NCBI GenBank assembly: GCA_913020045.1
Contig: CAJWBE010000012.1
Coordinates: forward strand, 35,783-99,782
Reading direction: 5' to 3'
Source of the DNA: an uncultured Oleiphilus sp.
GTDB taxonomy: Bacteria > Pseudomonadota > Gammaproteobacteria > Pseudomonadales > Oleiphilaceae
Length of the DNA stretch: 64,000 bases
Shown: positions 9,588 through 18,858 of the stretch, piece by piece
Layout: every line of letters starts with the position of its first letter
Numbering within the stretch: the first letter of the stretch is position 1
Notes under the pieces: generated by a model
The model's database searches: none
What the model was told of the DNA's origin: nothing
What the model saw: only the letters and a program-made list of their open reading frames with translations
Position numbers and translations under genes: made by a program

Positions 9588-10553
9588 TTAGTCTGGTCCT
9601 GCGCTCTGTTTGCGATACGCGCCCGGCGACAGGCCGAAGTGCTGCTTAAAGGCTTTGCTGAAAGCCGCCTCAGAGGAGTAACCAGAATCCAGTGCGATGG
9701 CAAGCAGGGTAGAGCGGCGTTCACGTAGGGTGCGTTTGGCATGTTCAAAACGCCAGCGTTGCAAATAACTTTTGGGGGCTTCTCCAACCAAGCGCGTAAA
9801 TCGCTCACTAAAGGCACTGCGTGAAAGGGCTGAGGCTTGCGCTAGCGTATCGACATTGAGTTCGGCTTTGCAATCGGCGTGAATCAGGTTCAGCGCTTTG
9901 CCAATTTTGGGGTCGTGCAGGGCCTGCAAATAGCCGTTTTTATCGGTGTGCGTCTGCATGTGCACACGCAGCAATTGTATGAATAGCACCTCGGTTAGCC
10001 GGTCGACAACGACACTCGCACCTGGGTTTTGTTGGCGTGACTCCACAGACACTACCTGCACTAGTGATCGCAGCCAGCCCAGTTCGGGTGTGTCGGCCGC
10101 TTTGATGTGAATAAAGCAGGGTAGGTCTCGGATAAAGGGGTGGTCCATGGAGGAGTCGTAGGCAAAGGCACCACACATAAGCGTTGCCCAATCGCTTGAG
10201 GATTTTTTATCAATGTCAGAATCATCGGACTCAAGAGGAGCACGGTAAAAAGGGTTGTGACCGCCAAGAATGCCATCGACTACTTCGTTGGCGGACAGGG
10301 GGGCTTGATCAAGTCGGCTGCTGATTTGATGGGCTCCGCCGGTTGGAAAGGCCACTATGTCACCGGTATTCAGTTGAATCGGGGCAGGCAGGGAATCCAT
10401 CTCCAGCCAACACTGACCATCTATCAGCGTGTGGAACACGCCATTACCGTCGGCCGGAATACGCATTGCCCAAGCGGTATTGAAGTCACTGCAAAAATAG
10501 GTGCTGGTATGTAATCGAATGGTTTGCAGTAGATCTGATAGGGCGTCCATCAA
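9588..10553 (-). CDS. AraC family regulator with N-terminal cupin
   Basis: Cupin-like N-terminus and C-terminal HTH pair (LAQASALSRSAFSERFTRLVGEAPKSYLQRWR..IALDSGYSSEAAFSKAFKQHFGLSPGAYR). Confidence 0.9.
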   Translation of the reverse strand: MMDALSDLLQTIRLHTSTYFCSDFNTAWAMRIPADGNGVFHTLIDGQCWLEMDSLPAPIQLNTGDIVAFPTGGAHQISSRLDQAPLSANEVVDGILGGHNPFYRAPLESDDSDIDKKSSSDWATLMCGAFAYDSSMDHPFIRDLPCFIHIKAADTPELGWLRSLVQVVSVESRQQNPGASVVVDRLTEVLFIQLLRVHMQTHTDKNGYLQALHDPKIGKALNLIHADCKAELNVDTLAQASALSRSAFSERFTRLVGEAPKSYLQRWRFEHAKRTLRERRSTLLAIALDSGYSSEAAFSKAFKQHFGLSPGAYRKQSAGPD

Positions 10554-10656
10554 GATATCCGGTCAAAATGACAAGTATTCAGCTAATAATATCATTTTTT
10601 GAATCGTTTTCGCGAGAGACAATAGATTTTTAAATGACTTGAACGGAGCACCTGTT

Positions 10657-10941
10657 ATGTCAAATTCTCAAACTTCACCTAGTTATGCTTTGTATCATTA
10701 CCCCGCGTGTCCTTTCTGTGCCATGACGCGTTCAGCGATGAAGCATATCGACCTCGACGTGACCGAGCGCAATATTCAGAAGAATGGCGCTCATCGTACC
10801 GAACTGATTCGTGGCGGCGGCAAGGCACAGGTGCCATGTCTAAAAATTGAAGAAAACGGTCATGAGCAATGGCTGTATGAGTCACAGGATATTATCCGCT
10901 ACCTCAAAAATCAGGCCAAACCTTCAAAGCAGTCGGCCTAA
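10657..10941 (+). CDS. glutaredoxin-like protein
   Basis: YHYPACPFCAMTRSAMKHIDLDV (CPFC), VPCL cis-Pro motif, LYESQDIIRYL. Confidence 0.85.
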   Translation: MSNSQTSPSYALYHYPACPFCAMTRSAMKHIDLDVTERNIQKNGAHRTELIRGGGKAQVPCLKIEENGHEQWLYESQDIIRYLKNQAKPSKQSA

Positions 10942-10991
10942 AAAACAGTCTGCAGTCACCGCTAATTTATTCTAAGCAAGAGGAAGTTTTT

Positions 10992-12428
10992 ATGGAAACC
11001 CGACACGTAGACATTGCCATTATTGGTGCCGGTAGCGCTGGTATGGGGGCTTATCGAGAAGCCCGAAAACTGACTGACAGTATCGCGCTGATTGAAGGTG
11101 GGGAGTATGGTACGACCTGTGCCCGGGTCGGATGTATGCCAAGTAAACTGTTAATTGCCGCTGCTGAATCCGCTCACGCAGCACAAAAAGCTGAAGTATT
11201 TGGGGTCAACGTATCAAAAGTCGAAATAGACGGCAAAGCCGTGATGGAACGCGTGAAAAGCGAGCGCGACCGTTTTGTTGGTTTTGTGGTTGAAGATATC
11301 AACGACTTTGATGAAGCACACCATGTGCGAGGATATGTAAGCTTCAAGGATGCGCACACACTAATGATCGACAGACATACACAGATTATTGCCAAGCGTA
11401 TTGTGATTGCGGTCGGATCTCGGCCTTATATTCCCGAGGCCCTGTATGGTGCCGGAGAAAGCTTGCTGATTAATGATGATATTTTCGAGCTAGAAGATCT
11501 GCCGTATTCGGTAGCGGTAATGGGTACCGGCGTCATCGGATTAGAATTGGGTCAGGCGCTTTCCCGTTTGGGGGTTAAAGTGAGTATGTTTGCGCGCAGT
11601 GATTCTATTGGCGGTATTGCCGACCCGGCGATCAAAGCATACGCCGCCAGAACCTTTTCTGAAGAATTCGAGCTACACATGAATACCCGCGTGCTCGCAG
11701 CGAACAGGGTCGGCAAGGGTGCGCAAATTGAATACCAGAGCGCCGATGGCGAGACTCATCGTCAAGTGGTGGAATATGTTCTGGCGGCGACCGGGCGCGT
11801 ATCTAATCTGGATCGCTTGAACATCGAACAAGCGGGGCTGCAGTTCGATGCGACCGGGGTGCCTGATTACAACCGCCAAACTATGCAGAGTAAGGTGCCG
11901 CACATTTTTATTGCTGGCGATGCCAATAATGAACTCCCGCTCTTGCATGAAGCCTCGGATGAAGGCCGCATTGCCGGGCGCAATGCTGGGCTTTTTCCTG
12001 CAGTAGAAGACGGCCTGCGGCGCGCTCATTTGGGCGTTGTGTTTTCAGACCCGCAAATTGCCAGCATCGGCAAGCGTGCCCATGAGCTCGAAGAGAACAG
12101 TTTTGTGGTCGGTGAAGTTAGTTTTGAAAGCCAGGGTCGCAGCCGCGTCATGGCAAAAAACAAAGGCATACTAAAGGTTTATGCCGAGCTTGATTCCGGC
12201 AGACTGTTAGGCGCCGAAATGTTTGGGCCAGCAGCCGAGCATATAGGCCATTTACTGTCTTGGGCGATACAGCAACAACTGAGTGTTGCCCGCATATTGG
12301 AGATGCCCTTTTACCACCCGGTGATTGAAGAAGGTTTAAGAACGGCTCTACGGGATGTTGCCCAAAAATTGCAACAGAGCGCTTCAACACATAAAAAACC
12401 TCGGGAGGCTCATGCGCAGCCTGCTTAA
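10992..12428 (+). CDS. dihydrolipoyl dehydrogenase-like pyridine nucleotide-disulfide oxidoreductase
   Basis: GAGSAGMGAYREA FAD motif, GTTCARVGCMPSKLL redox disulfide, FIAGDANNELPLLHEASDEGRIAG, FYHPVIEEGLRTALRD. Confidence 0.9.
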   Translation: METRHVDIAIIGAGSAGMGAYREARKLTDSIALIEGGEYGTTCARVGCMPSKLLIAAAESAHAAQKAEVFGVNVSKVEIDGKAVMERVKSERDRFVGFVVEDINDFDEAHHVRGYVSFKDAHTLMIDRHTQIIAKRIVIAVGSRPYIPEALYGAGESLLINDDIFELEDLPYSVAVMGTGVIGLELGQALSRLGVKVSMFARSDSIGGIADPAIKAYAARTFSEEFELHMNTRVLAANRVGKGAQIEYQSADGETHRQVVEYVLAATGRVSNLDRLNIEQAGLQFDATGVPDYNRQTMQSKVPHIFIAGDANNELPLLHEASDEGRIAGRNAGLFPAVEDGLRRAHLGVVFSDPQIASIGKRAHELEENSFVVGEVSFESQGRSRVMAKNKGILKVYAELDSGRLLGAEMFGPAAEHIGHLLSWAIQQQLSVARILEMPFYHPVIEEGLRTALRDVAQKLQQSASTHKKPREAHAQPA

Positions 12429-12612
12429 AATGTACGCTTTCGAAGCTGCGCGAGTCGCGCTGGTGGTGGGCACGGTCTTGTTGCTTATTAACCAGTTCGA
12501 CGCCTTGTTTGGCAATCAAGCCATACGTTGGCTCCCCGCGGCGCTGAGCTACTGTGTTCCTTTTAGCGTGTTTTTACTGGGCAAGCGCTCCACCCAAGCG
12601 TGTGCGGACTAA
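12412..12612 (+). CDS. NrtS-like small membrane protein (nitrate/nitrite transporter family)
   Basis: ALVVGTVLLLINQFDALFG..RWLPAALSYCVPF resembles NrtS; overlaps the dehydrogenase 3' end. Confidence 0.6.
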   Translation: MRSLLKMYAFEAARVALVVGTVLLLINQFDALFGNQAIRWLPAALSYCVPFSVFLLGKRSTQACAD

Positions 12613-12715
12613 ATTGCTAAATGCTGCCACTCGAACGCTTATTGTGAATGTAGTAATGTGTTCTGCAGGTATTTTGCCTCGGGAATACTCAGTTAGCCAG
12701 AAGTGCCCGCAGGAA

Positions 12716-13567
12716 TTACGGGTTTAAAAGGCCTTCGATCCAGTTTAGAAATCTGGCTGCACTTCTGGTTTCGAAGCTGTCTTTATTGGGTACGTAATAG
12801 CACAAGTCTGATTTGACCGGCCGGGTTTCAAAGTGTTGTAGAAGGTTCGACTCCAAGAGCCTTTTAGTAAGTGTCGTAGAGCAGAACACAAGCCCATTTT
12901 CTGCCATAGCCTGCTGGACACCGAAAAGCTCTTGATCAAATTTTTTGAGTTTAATATTGGATTCGTGCAGTCCATTTTCTGCCAACCAGGCCGCGAGTGG
13001 AGGGTTAGGCAATGATTTATTTTTCCACTCTGTTGTAAAAAGAGTCATGGGTTTATTTGACCAAGACGGCGACGTCATTCCATAAGCACCAAATACATTG
13101 AATGACTCAGATCTAATGACATCAGAGTCCGCAACGGCTGAGGCATCACCGAATCGAATCGGAATAATATAAGATTGGCTGTCAACCGACTCACCGGTCG
13201 ATATTTCCAAAGAAATATCGGGGTTGGCGTGTTCAAATTCATGCTGGGCAGGGATCAGCACCATAGCGGCTAATGATGATGTCGTCGTCACCCTGACCGC
13301 ACTGCCCGCATTCATCACCTCTTCCAAAGCACTGTCAATGATCCGAAAACCGTCCGTGGTTGACTTGGCTAATCTTTCACCTGTTCCGGTGAGTGATATT
13401 CGTCGTCCCAATCGATGAAACAAATTTACGTTTAAGCGACTTTCCAGGTTGCTAACATGGTGTGAAATGGCTGTTGGCGTCAGCGAAAGTTCTTCTGCGG
13501 CCAACTTAAAACTTCCCCGGCGGGCAGCCGACTCAAAGGCTTTCAGCGCCTGTAACGATACCTGCAA
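12716..13567 (-). CDS. LysR family transcriptional regulator (GcvA-type)
   Basis: LQALKAFESAARRGSFKLAAEELSLTPTAISHHVSNLE. Confidence 0.9.
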   Translation of the reverse strand: MQVSLQALKAFESAARRGSFKLAAEELSLTPTAISHHVSNLESRLNVNLFHRLGRRISLTGTGERLAKSTTDGFRIIDSALEEVMNAGSAVRVTTTSSLAAMVLIPAQHEFEHANPDISLEISTGESVDSQSYIIPIRFGDASAVADSDVIRSESFNVFGAYGMTSPSWSNKPMTLFTTEWKNKSLPNPPLAAWLAENGLHESNIKLKKFDQELFGVQQAMAENGLVFCSTTLTKRLLESNLLQHFETRPVKSDLCYYVPNKDSFETRSAARFLNWIEGLLNP

Positions 13568-13706
13568 ACTTTATCTCCAATTAAACAACTAACTCATCGA
13601 TAGTATAGGTGATTTAAATTCATCTGTAAGTGCAAATTTTACGTTTGTACTCATCTGTGCCGGCTCACAAAATAGTGCCTGCTGTTCATCAGTGAAGGCA
13701 ATGAAT

Positions 13707-13860
13707 ATGAGCACATTATTACACGTTAATAGAAGCGTTAGCGCCGCGAGCACCCCGAATCTGGAGCGCGATTCCATGTCGAATAATAGCGCTCTACGAT
13801 TGATAGAACCATGGAAACGGAATCGGCCAAAAGATGAGTATATTTATCGTGAGGTCTCTC
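13707..13860 (+). pseudogene. 5' fragment of an FMN-dependent azoreductase
   Basis: MSTLLHVNRSVSAASTPNLERDSMSNNSALRLIEPWKRNRPKDEYIYREV matches the N-terminus of the azoreductase at 15556-16260, then stops matching. Confidence 0.8.
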
Positions 13861-13937
13861 TGGTTCTGGTTGCATGTGTGTATCACTGACTGCTCGGCAC
13901 TGCCCAATACCCCTTGTCACAACCAAAACCGTTTTGA
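13855..13937 (+). pseudogene. 3' remnant of an HPP-family gene
   Basis: tctctggttctggttgcatgtgtgtatcac..ctgctcggcactgcccaatacccc parallels the 3' end of 4786-5256 (VSLVLIACLYHRFLGTARYPFSEQN). Confidence 0.75.
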
Positions 13938-13955
13938 TCCCTCAGGAGAGTCATT

Positions 13956-14645
13956 ATGTCAGTTGCCATAACAAATCGTTTTAACAATAATATCGTCGCA
14001 GTCGGCAATCTTGCCCGGAAAGAAAAAGTACTGGGTTTTGTTGATGTACCAAAAGTACCGCCAGGCCGCAACAAGACCCAAAAAGACGTCGATGCGGTTT
14101 TGGTAACGCGGACACTGGAGGGTGATACGCAGGCATTTGACATGCTGGTAATCAAGTATCAGGGCCGTATCGCGCGCCTGGTGTCAGTCTATATTCAGGA
14201 CTTTGATGCGGCCCGAGATGTCGTTCAGGAAACCTTTATTCGGGCATACAAAGCCTTAAACAATTATCGCCGCGAAAGCCAGTTCTATACCTGGCTGTAT
14301 CGAATCGCGGTGAATACTTCCTATAACTTCCTGAAGTCAAACAAAAGCTGGTCAACCCGAATGGAGTCTATTGAGGGGAATCTTCAGGCGGAACAAGCGG
14401 AGTCTCTGTTTAAAAGCCCCGAGCAATCTTATCAGAACGATGATTTGAGACGAGGCATTCAGAGAGCTGTTTCACTATTGCCATTGGAACTCCGAAGCGT
14501 ACTATTACTGCGGGAAGTGGAGGGTATGAGCTACGAGCAGATTGCCGAGGTCGTTGGATGTGAGTTGGGTACGGTGAAATCACGTATTTCAAGGGCTCGG
14601 GACAAGGTAGTGCAAAAGACAAAACATTTGCATGCGTCGATGTGA
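13956..14645 (+). CDS. second RpoE-like ECF sigma factor, paralogue of 5280-5993
   Basis: AFDMLVIKYQGRIARLVSVYIQDFDAARDVVQETFIRAYKALNNYRRESQFYTWLYRIAVNTSYNFLKSNKSW nearly identical to the first copy; N-terminal 40 aa diverge. Confidence 0.9.
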   Translation: MSVAITNRFNNNIVAVGNLARKEKVLGFVDVPKVPPGRNKTQKDVDAVLVTRTLEGDTQAFDMLVIKYQGRIARLVSVYIQDFDAARDVVQETFIRAYKALNNYRRESQFYTWLYRIAVNTSYNFLKSNKSWSTRMESIEGNLQAEQAESLFKSPEQSYQNDDLRRGIQRAVSLLPLELRSVLLLREVEGMSYEQIAEVVGCELGTVKSRISRARDKVVQKTKHLHASM

Positions 14646-14648
14646 AAA

Positions 14649-14664
14649 TGAACAGTTCTGTTCA
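14649..14664. promoter_or_regulatory. TGAACAGTTCTGTTCA inverted repeat
   Basis: Identical 16-mer to 6014-6029, at the equivalent position after sigma factor 2. Confidence 0.6.
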
Positions 14665-14730
14665 ATATTTCTGGGAGGTATGCGAAGCGTAAAAGCACAG
14701 CGCCTGTCGTGTTTTTGTTTGGAGTCAACG

Positions 14731-14900
14731 ATGGCGGGCTCGCGCAAAGAGCATCTGTTGCAAAAAATCAAATATACTCTTTGTTATAAAGTTTTGGCGG
14801 CGTATTTTTGTCGATGCTTTTAACGAAAGGGAGAACTGATTCGATCTCTTCATGCGATGTTAAAACAAATCCAAGAACAGAGTCTTTTTTGCCTGCGTCC
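14731..14900 (+). pseudogene. tetR remnant
   Basis: MAGSRKEHLLQK at 14731, then GELIRSLHAMLKQIQEQ (about 14830-14882), resembling MAGSRKEHLLET and DELIRAVLEMRHEQ of the intact TetR with the HTH core missing. Confidence 0.7.
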
Positions 14901-15083
14901 AAACAGCCTCATAGAAAAATGCGGGGTTGCCTGCGTGCGGATATTGGCTTTGCTAACCCAAGATAGGAGGTCAGCACTTTTCGTGGGAAGTCATTATGTC
15001 TATGCAGTGATGCTCTTAAAAGCGCTCATCGTAAAATGGCGCTTACTAAATTGGAAATTAATGAAAGATTGAAGCTACTGGCC

Positions 15084-15563
15084 TTAATTACTCAAATTGA
15101 TTTTGGCTAACTGGAAAGGGAGTAATTTCCTATCATTATCTAGCGTCACAACCTCGTGCTCATGAAATAGGTCGGTATTGAAGTACTTGTAAGTCCATAG
15201 ATAATCGAACCCGTGTTTTGCCGCCTCATATCTATCCGACACGATAAAAACTTTCTTAATCTTCGCCATACGAATTGCCATATAACAGAGAGCGCAAGGC
15301 TCTCCTGAAGCAATTAATGTCGTTCCTTTTAAAGAAGAGTTTTTTTCATTCCGAGAAGCCTCTCTTATCGCCTGGATTTCAGCGTGGGCGGTACAATCCA
15401 GGTGTGTGGCGACTTGATTTACTCCTTTGCCAATAATCTCTCCATCCTTATTAAGGATAATGGCAGCAAACGGCAAGCCACCTGCCTTGACATTACTAAC
15501 AGCCAAATCAATGACGTTGTCTCCCCACTTTATGAGAAGTTTTTCATTAATTTGCTCACACAT
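15084..15563 (-). CDS. nucleoside deaminase (cytidine/guanine deaminase superfamily)
   Basis: AHAEIQAIREA and EPCALCYMAIRMAKIKKV zinc motifs; start overlaps upstream azoreductase stop. Confidence 0.85.
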   Translation of the reverse strand: MCEQINEKLLIKWGDNVIDLAVSNVKAGGLPFAAIILNKDGEIIGKGVNQVATHLDCTAHAEIQAIREASRNEKNSSLKGTTLIASGEPCALCYMAIRMAKIKKVFIVSDRYEAAKHGFDYLWTYKYFNTDLFHEHEVVTLDNDRKLLPFQLAKINLSN

Positions 15564-16260
15564 TATCGACCTCATTAGTTGATGATGGAGCTCGGGTTGA
15601 ACCACTGAGTTCTGATGCAAGACTTTCGGCTCGATCTTTTGCATTAGCCAATGACAAGCGGTGTCTCTCGTCACCAAATTCTTGATATTCAGAAGTGATC
15701 TCATACATTGTGTCTACCCCTAAATATTTACTCAGTGTTCTTAGGTGCGGAATCAGGTGGCCAGAGTCTTCTCTGATTCCACCTTTCTCAAAACCAAACT
15801 CTCCGCTGGAGGTCGCTATGATCAATGTCTTACCAGAGAGGAGGGGCTGCAAGGGGAAGTCCCCTCGTGAGAGGTCGAAATCAAAGGTTTTGTTTATGCG
15901 TACAATTTGATCAAACCATGCTTTTAGCTGCGCTGGCATACCGTAGTTATACATGGGTGAAGAAATCAAAATAATATTGGCTGCTGCCACCTCTGCGATC
16001 AATTCATCAGATAATGCCAGTCTCTTTATCTGATCTGGGGTCCTGTTTTCCTCAGGCGTAAATACGGCACTAATCCAATCCTGTGTAATGAAATCAGGTG
16101 GGTTTACGCCAACATCACGATAGATATATTCATCTTTAAGTCGGTTATTTTTCCATGTATTAATGAATTGGAGCGCAATGTTTTTCGAGATGGAATTGTG
16201 ATCGGGGTTTGGGTTGGTTACGTCTCTAACGCTTGAATCTATGTGTAATATTGTGCTCAT
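15556..16260 (-). CDS. FMN-dependent NADH-azoreductase
   Basis: MSTILHIDSSVR, ISSPMYNYGMPAQLKAWFDQIVRINKTF, LLSGKTLIIATSSGEFG. Confidence 0.9.
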   Translation of the reverse strand: MSTILHIDSSVRDVTNPNPDHNSISKNIALQFINTWKNNRLKDEYIYRDVGVNPPDFITQDWISAVFTPEENRTPDQIKRLALSDELIAEVAAANIILISSPMYNYGMPAQLKAWFDQIVRINKTFDFDLSRGDFPLQPLLSGKTLIIATSSGEFGFEKGGIREDSGHLIPHLRTLSKYLGVDTMYEITSEYQEFGDERHRLSLANAKDRAESLASELSGSTRAPSSTNEVDNV

Positions 16261-16395
16261 GTTAACTGCCTTGGTTGATTGATAACAGGTGCTATTTTGT
16301 GAGCCAACATGGAATAGAGCAAACGAAAATCTTACACGTATAGATGAGTAAATTTCATCTGATTTGTTATTGGGCTGGTTGTGCATTTGGAGATT

Positions 16396-16878
16396 GGTTT
16401 TGCAAGTATCATTACAGGCGCTGAAGGCCTCTGAGTCGTCTGTTCGTCGGGGAAGTTTTAGTTGGCTGCAGAAGAACTTTCGCTAACGCCAACAGCCATT
16501 TCACACCACATAGGCAACCTGGAAAGCCGCTTAAACGTAAAATTTTTTCATCGATTGGGACTGCGAATATCACTCATCGGGACAGGTCAAAGATTAGCCA
16601 AGGCTTCCTCGGATGGCTTTAGGAAAATTGACGGCGCTTTGGAAGAGCTTATGAAGGCAGCCAGTGTGGTTAGGGTGACGACGACATCATCGTTGGCAGC
16701 TATGGTGCTGATTCCTTCCCAGCGGGAATTTGAACAAGCTAATCCTGATATTACTATAGAAATATCGACGGGCGATTCGCTTGATAGCTAATCACATATT
16801 ATTCCAATTCGTTTCGGTGATGTCTCGGTTGTTGAGGGTTTCGATGTAGATCTGAGTCATTCAAATTTTCGGACTTAA
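16396..16878 (+). pseudogene. decayed LysR gene, paralogue of 12716-13567
   Basis: Frame-shifted LQVSLQALKASESSVRRGSF then LAAEELSLTPTAISHHIGNLESRLNVKFFHRLGLRISLIGTGQRLAKASSDGF..ISTGDSLDS followed by a stop and continuing SHIIPIRFGDVSVV. Confidence 0.85.
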
Positions 16879-16921
16879 ACGATGCCGGTGTGTGGGCTAT
16901 GGAAATTACAAAACGGGACGT

Positions 16922-17983
16922 TTAAGGCAGATTCAGGCTTAACACAAAACCACCCCACATCAAGTTTCGGTCACCGTTGCCGCCTCTGATTTCGGAGCTA
17001 TGTGCACGGAAAATATAGGACAGCTTGGTATCCTCGAAAAGGCTGAGGGTGTAACCGGCCCAAATTTCGGCAATCATTGGTCGTAGTTTGCTATTGCTGA
17101 GGGTGTGCTCACTGTCCCGAAACTGGCCTTCCAAGAAAGCATTGTAAGCGCGTACTTTTAAGCCCGCGCCGCCCCAAAAATAGTTTTCCTGGGCCGTTGA
17201 ACCCGCATCACTGGCATTGGTCTGCTCACCATACGACGTAATAGCTGGGTTGAAGCGATAGTCGGGTGACGAAATTAAACCTCTGCGAAAGCTCAGGGCC
17301 ACTCCCGCTTCAGTCAGGTAGCCGGCAGAGGCAAAATAGCTGGCTTTGAGTTGATGGCTCGCGATCGATGTGTCGAGCAGTTCATGGTATGCCAGCTGGT
17401 AGCGTGCAGTGAGTTCACCTCCTTCTGATATCTGCTGGCCCCAACCTCTGGGTTCGTCGCCTGTTACCAGCTTATGGACGGATCGTTGTCCAGCTTCGAA
17501 TATGTCAACACCCAGCAAACCAAGTGTCAGTGTGCTGGTCCATACGCCCAAGTTATCGGTACTACGGTAGTTACGATTCGCCGAAAGATACACAAGGCTC
17601 GCGTAGGGACGGTCTGTAAGGTCAAGCTCGGTAGCTTCGATATCATCCGGCGTAAAACCGTAGCTTCCTAGTTCGAAACCCGAGGAAATTACCTGCCCAA
17701 AATCGTGGATTGAACGGTCCAAAATGCCAAGCTGACTGTCGAAAAGTTCGGCGGGCGGCTTTTCTCCCAGCCGCTGTACGGCAATCGCAAATCCGGCAGT
17801 ATAGTCTTTGTCTGAATTGTTTGGTGCGTACAAGTCGTTGTCGCTTGAGATAGACAAGCGCAATGCCTCAGGGCGCGGTATGTTTTCATTCGAAGATACC
17901 CCGTCATTTTGTAGTTCATTGGCAAGTAGCGGCAAAGCAAACAGTGCCAATAACGTATATGCGCCAAGGACAGGTTTGATCAT
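16922..17983 (-). CDS. LpxR-like outer-membrane lipid A deacylase family protein (DUF2219)
   Basis: Signal peptide, LSISSDNDLYAPNNSDKDYTAGFAIAVQR, DRPYASLVYLS, GWGQQISEGGELTARYQ, beta-barrel-like C-terminus. Confidence 0.8.
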   Translation of the reverse strand: MIKPVLGAYTLLALFALPLLANELQNDGVSSNENIPRPEALRLSISSDNDLYAPNNSDKDYTAGFAIAVQRLGEKPPAELFDSQLGILDRSIHDFGQVISSGFELGSYGFTPDDIEATELDLTDRPYASLVYLSANRNYRSTDNLGVWTSTLTLGLLGVDIFEAGQRSVHKLVTGDEPRGWGQQISEGGELTARYQLAYHELLDTSIASHQLKASYFASAGYLTEAGVALSFRRGLISSPDYRFNPAITSYGEQTNASDAGSTAQENYFWGGAGLKVRAYNAFLEGQFRDSEHTLSNSKLRPMIAEIWAGYTLSLFEDTKLSYIFRAHSSEIRGGNGDRNLMWGGFVLSLNLP

Positions 17984-18051
17984 TGTGGGCTCCCAATACG
18001 AAATATTAATGGCCGGCGTAGATGCCGGGTTTGCATCATTAGTGTTAAGGG

Positions 18052-18067
18052 TGAACAGATTTGTTCA
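18052..18067. promoter_or_regulatory. TGAACAGATTTGTTCA imperfect inverted repeat
   Basis: One mismatch from the 4602-4619 site; 70 bp upstream of the LpxR-like start. Confidence 0.5.
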
Positions 18068-18273
18068 TTTTTTTGAAAAAAGAAAGGAGGGGGTGAAGTA
18101 GTAGCTATCCGACGATCGCGATCATAGCAGCACCTAGAGTTGCGCGTTGGTTCAAGGGTTAACTGGTTTCGTCTTATAATAAAATCGATGAGGTGGCGGT
18201 CAATCTACTGTTCTGAAAGCTTGAGTCAGCGTGTAGATTTGCCAAGCGCTTGTTTTGTTTTTTCTGGAGATAC

Positions 18274-18858
18274 ATGATGGCCTGTCGGGAACTTGAAACA
18301 GAGCGTTTGCGTTTACGGCAGTGGCGAGAGTCTGACTGGCCGGTGTTCGCTGAGATGAGTGCACACCCTGAGGTCATGGCGTATTTCCCCAAGCTACTTC
18401 AGGCTAAGGAAAGCCGTGAGTTGGCCGAAAAATATCAGCAATTACTGGTTCGGCAAGGCTGGGGTCTATGGGCCGTCGCCTTAAAGGAACCTGATCAGTT
18501 TATCGGCTTTGTGGGTTTGCATGCGCCTAGCGCCGATTTACCATTCTCTCCATGCCTCGAAATTGCGTGGCGACTCCACCGGCCGTTTTGGGGGAAAGGG
18601 TACGCCACGGAAGCCGCTAATCAGGCATTGGCTTTTGCATTTGAGTCCTTATCGGTTGGTAACGTATTGTCCTTTACGAGTTGCGCCAATCAACCCTCTC
18701 GCAGGGTGATGGAGCGACTGGGGATGGTGAATACGGATCATAACTTTAAACACCCGGATCTTGGACCGAATCACCCGCTTGCCGAACATGTCTTGTATGC
18801 CATAAGCCAAGAGGAGTGGCGCAAAAAGTTAAGTACTTTAGCAAACGACAAACGCTAA
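18274..18858 (+). CDS. GNAT family N-acetyltransferase
   Basis: LETERLRLRQWRESDWPVFAEM, WGKGYATEAANQALAFAFE, NQPSRRVMERLGM. Confidence 0.9.
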   Translation: MMACRELETERLRLRQWRESDWPVFAEMSAHPEVMAYFPKLLQAKESRELAEKYQQLLVRQGWGLWAVALKEPDQFIGFVGLHAPSADLPFSPCLEIAWRLHRPFWGKGYATEAANQALAFAFESLSVGNVLSFTSCANQPSRRVMERLGMVNTDHNFKHPDLGPNHPLAEHVLYAISQEEWRKKLSTLANDKR

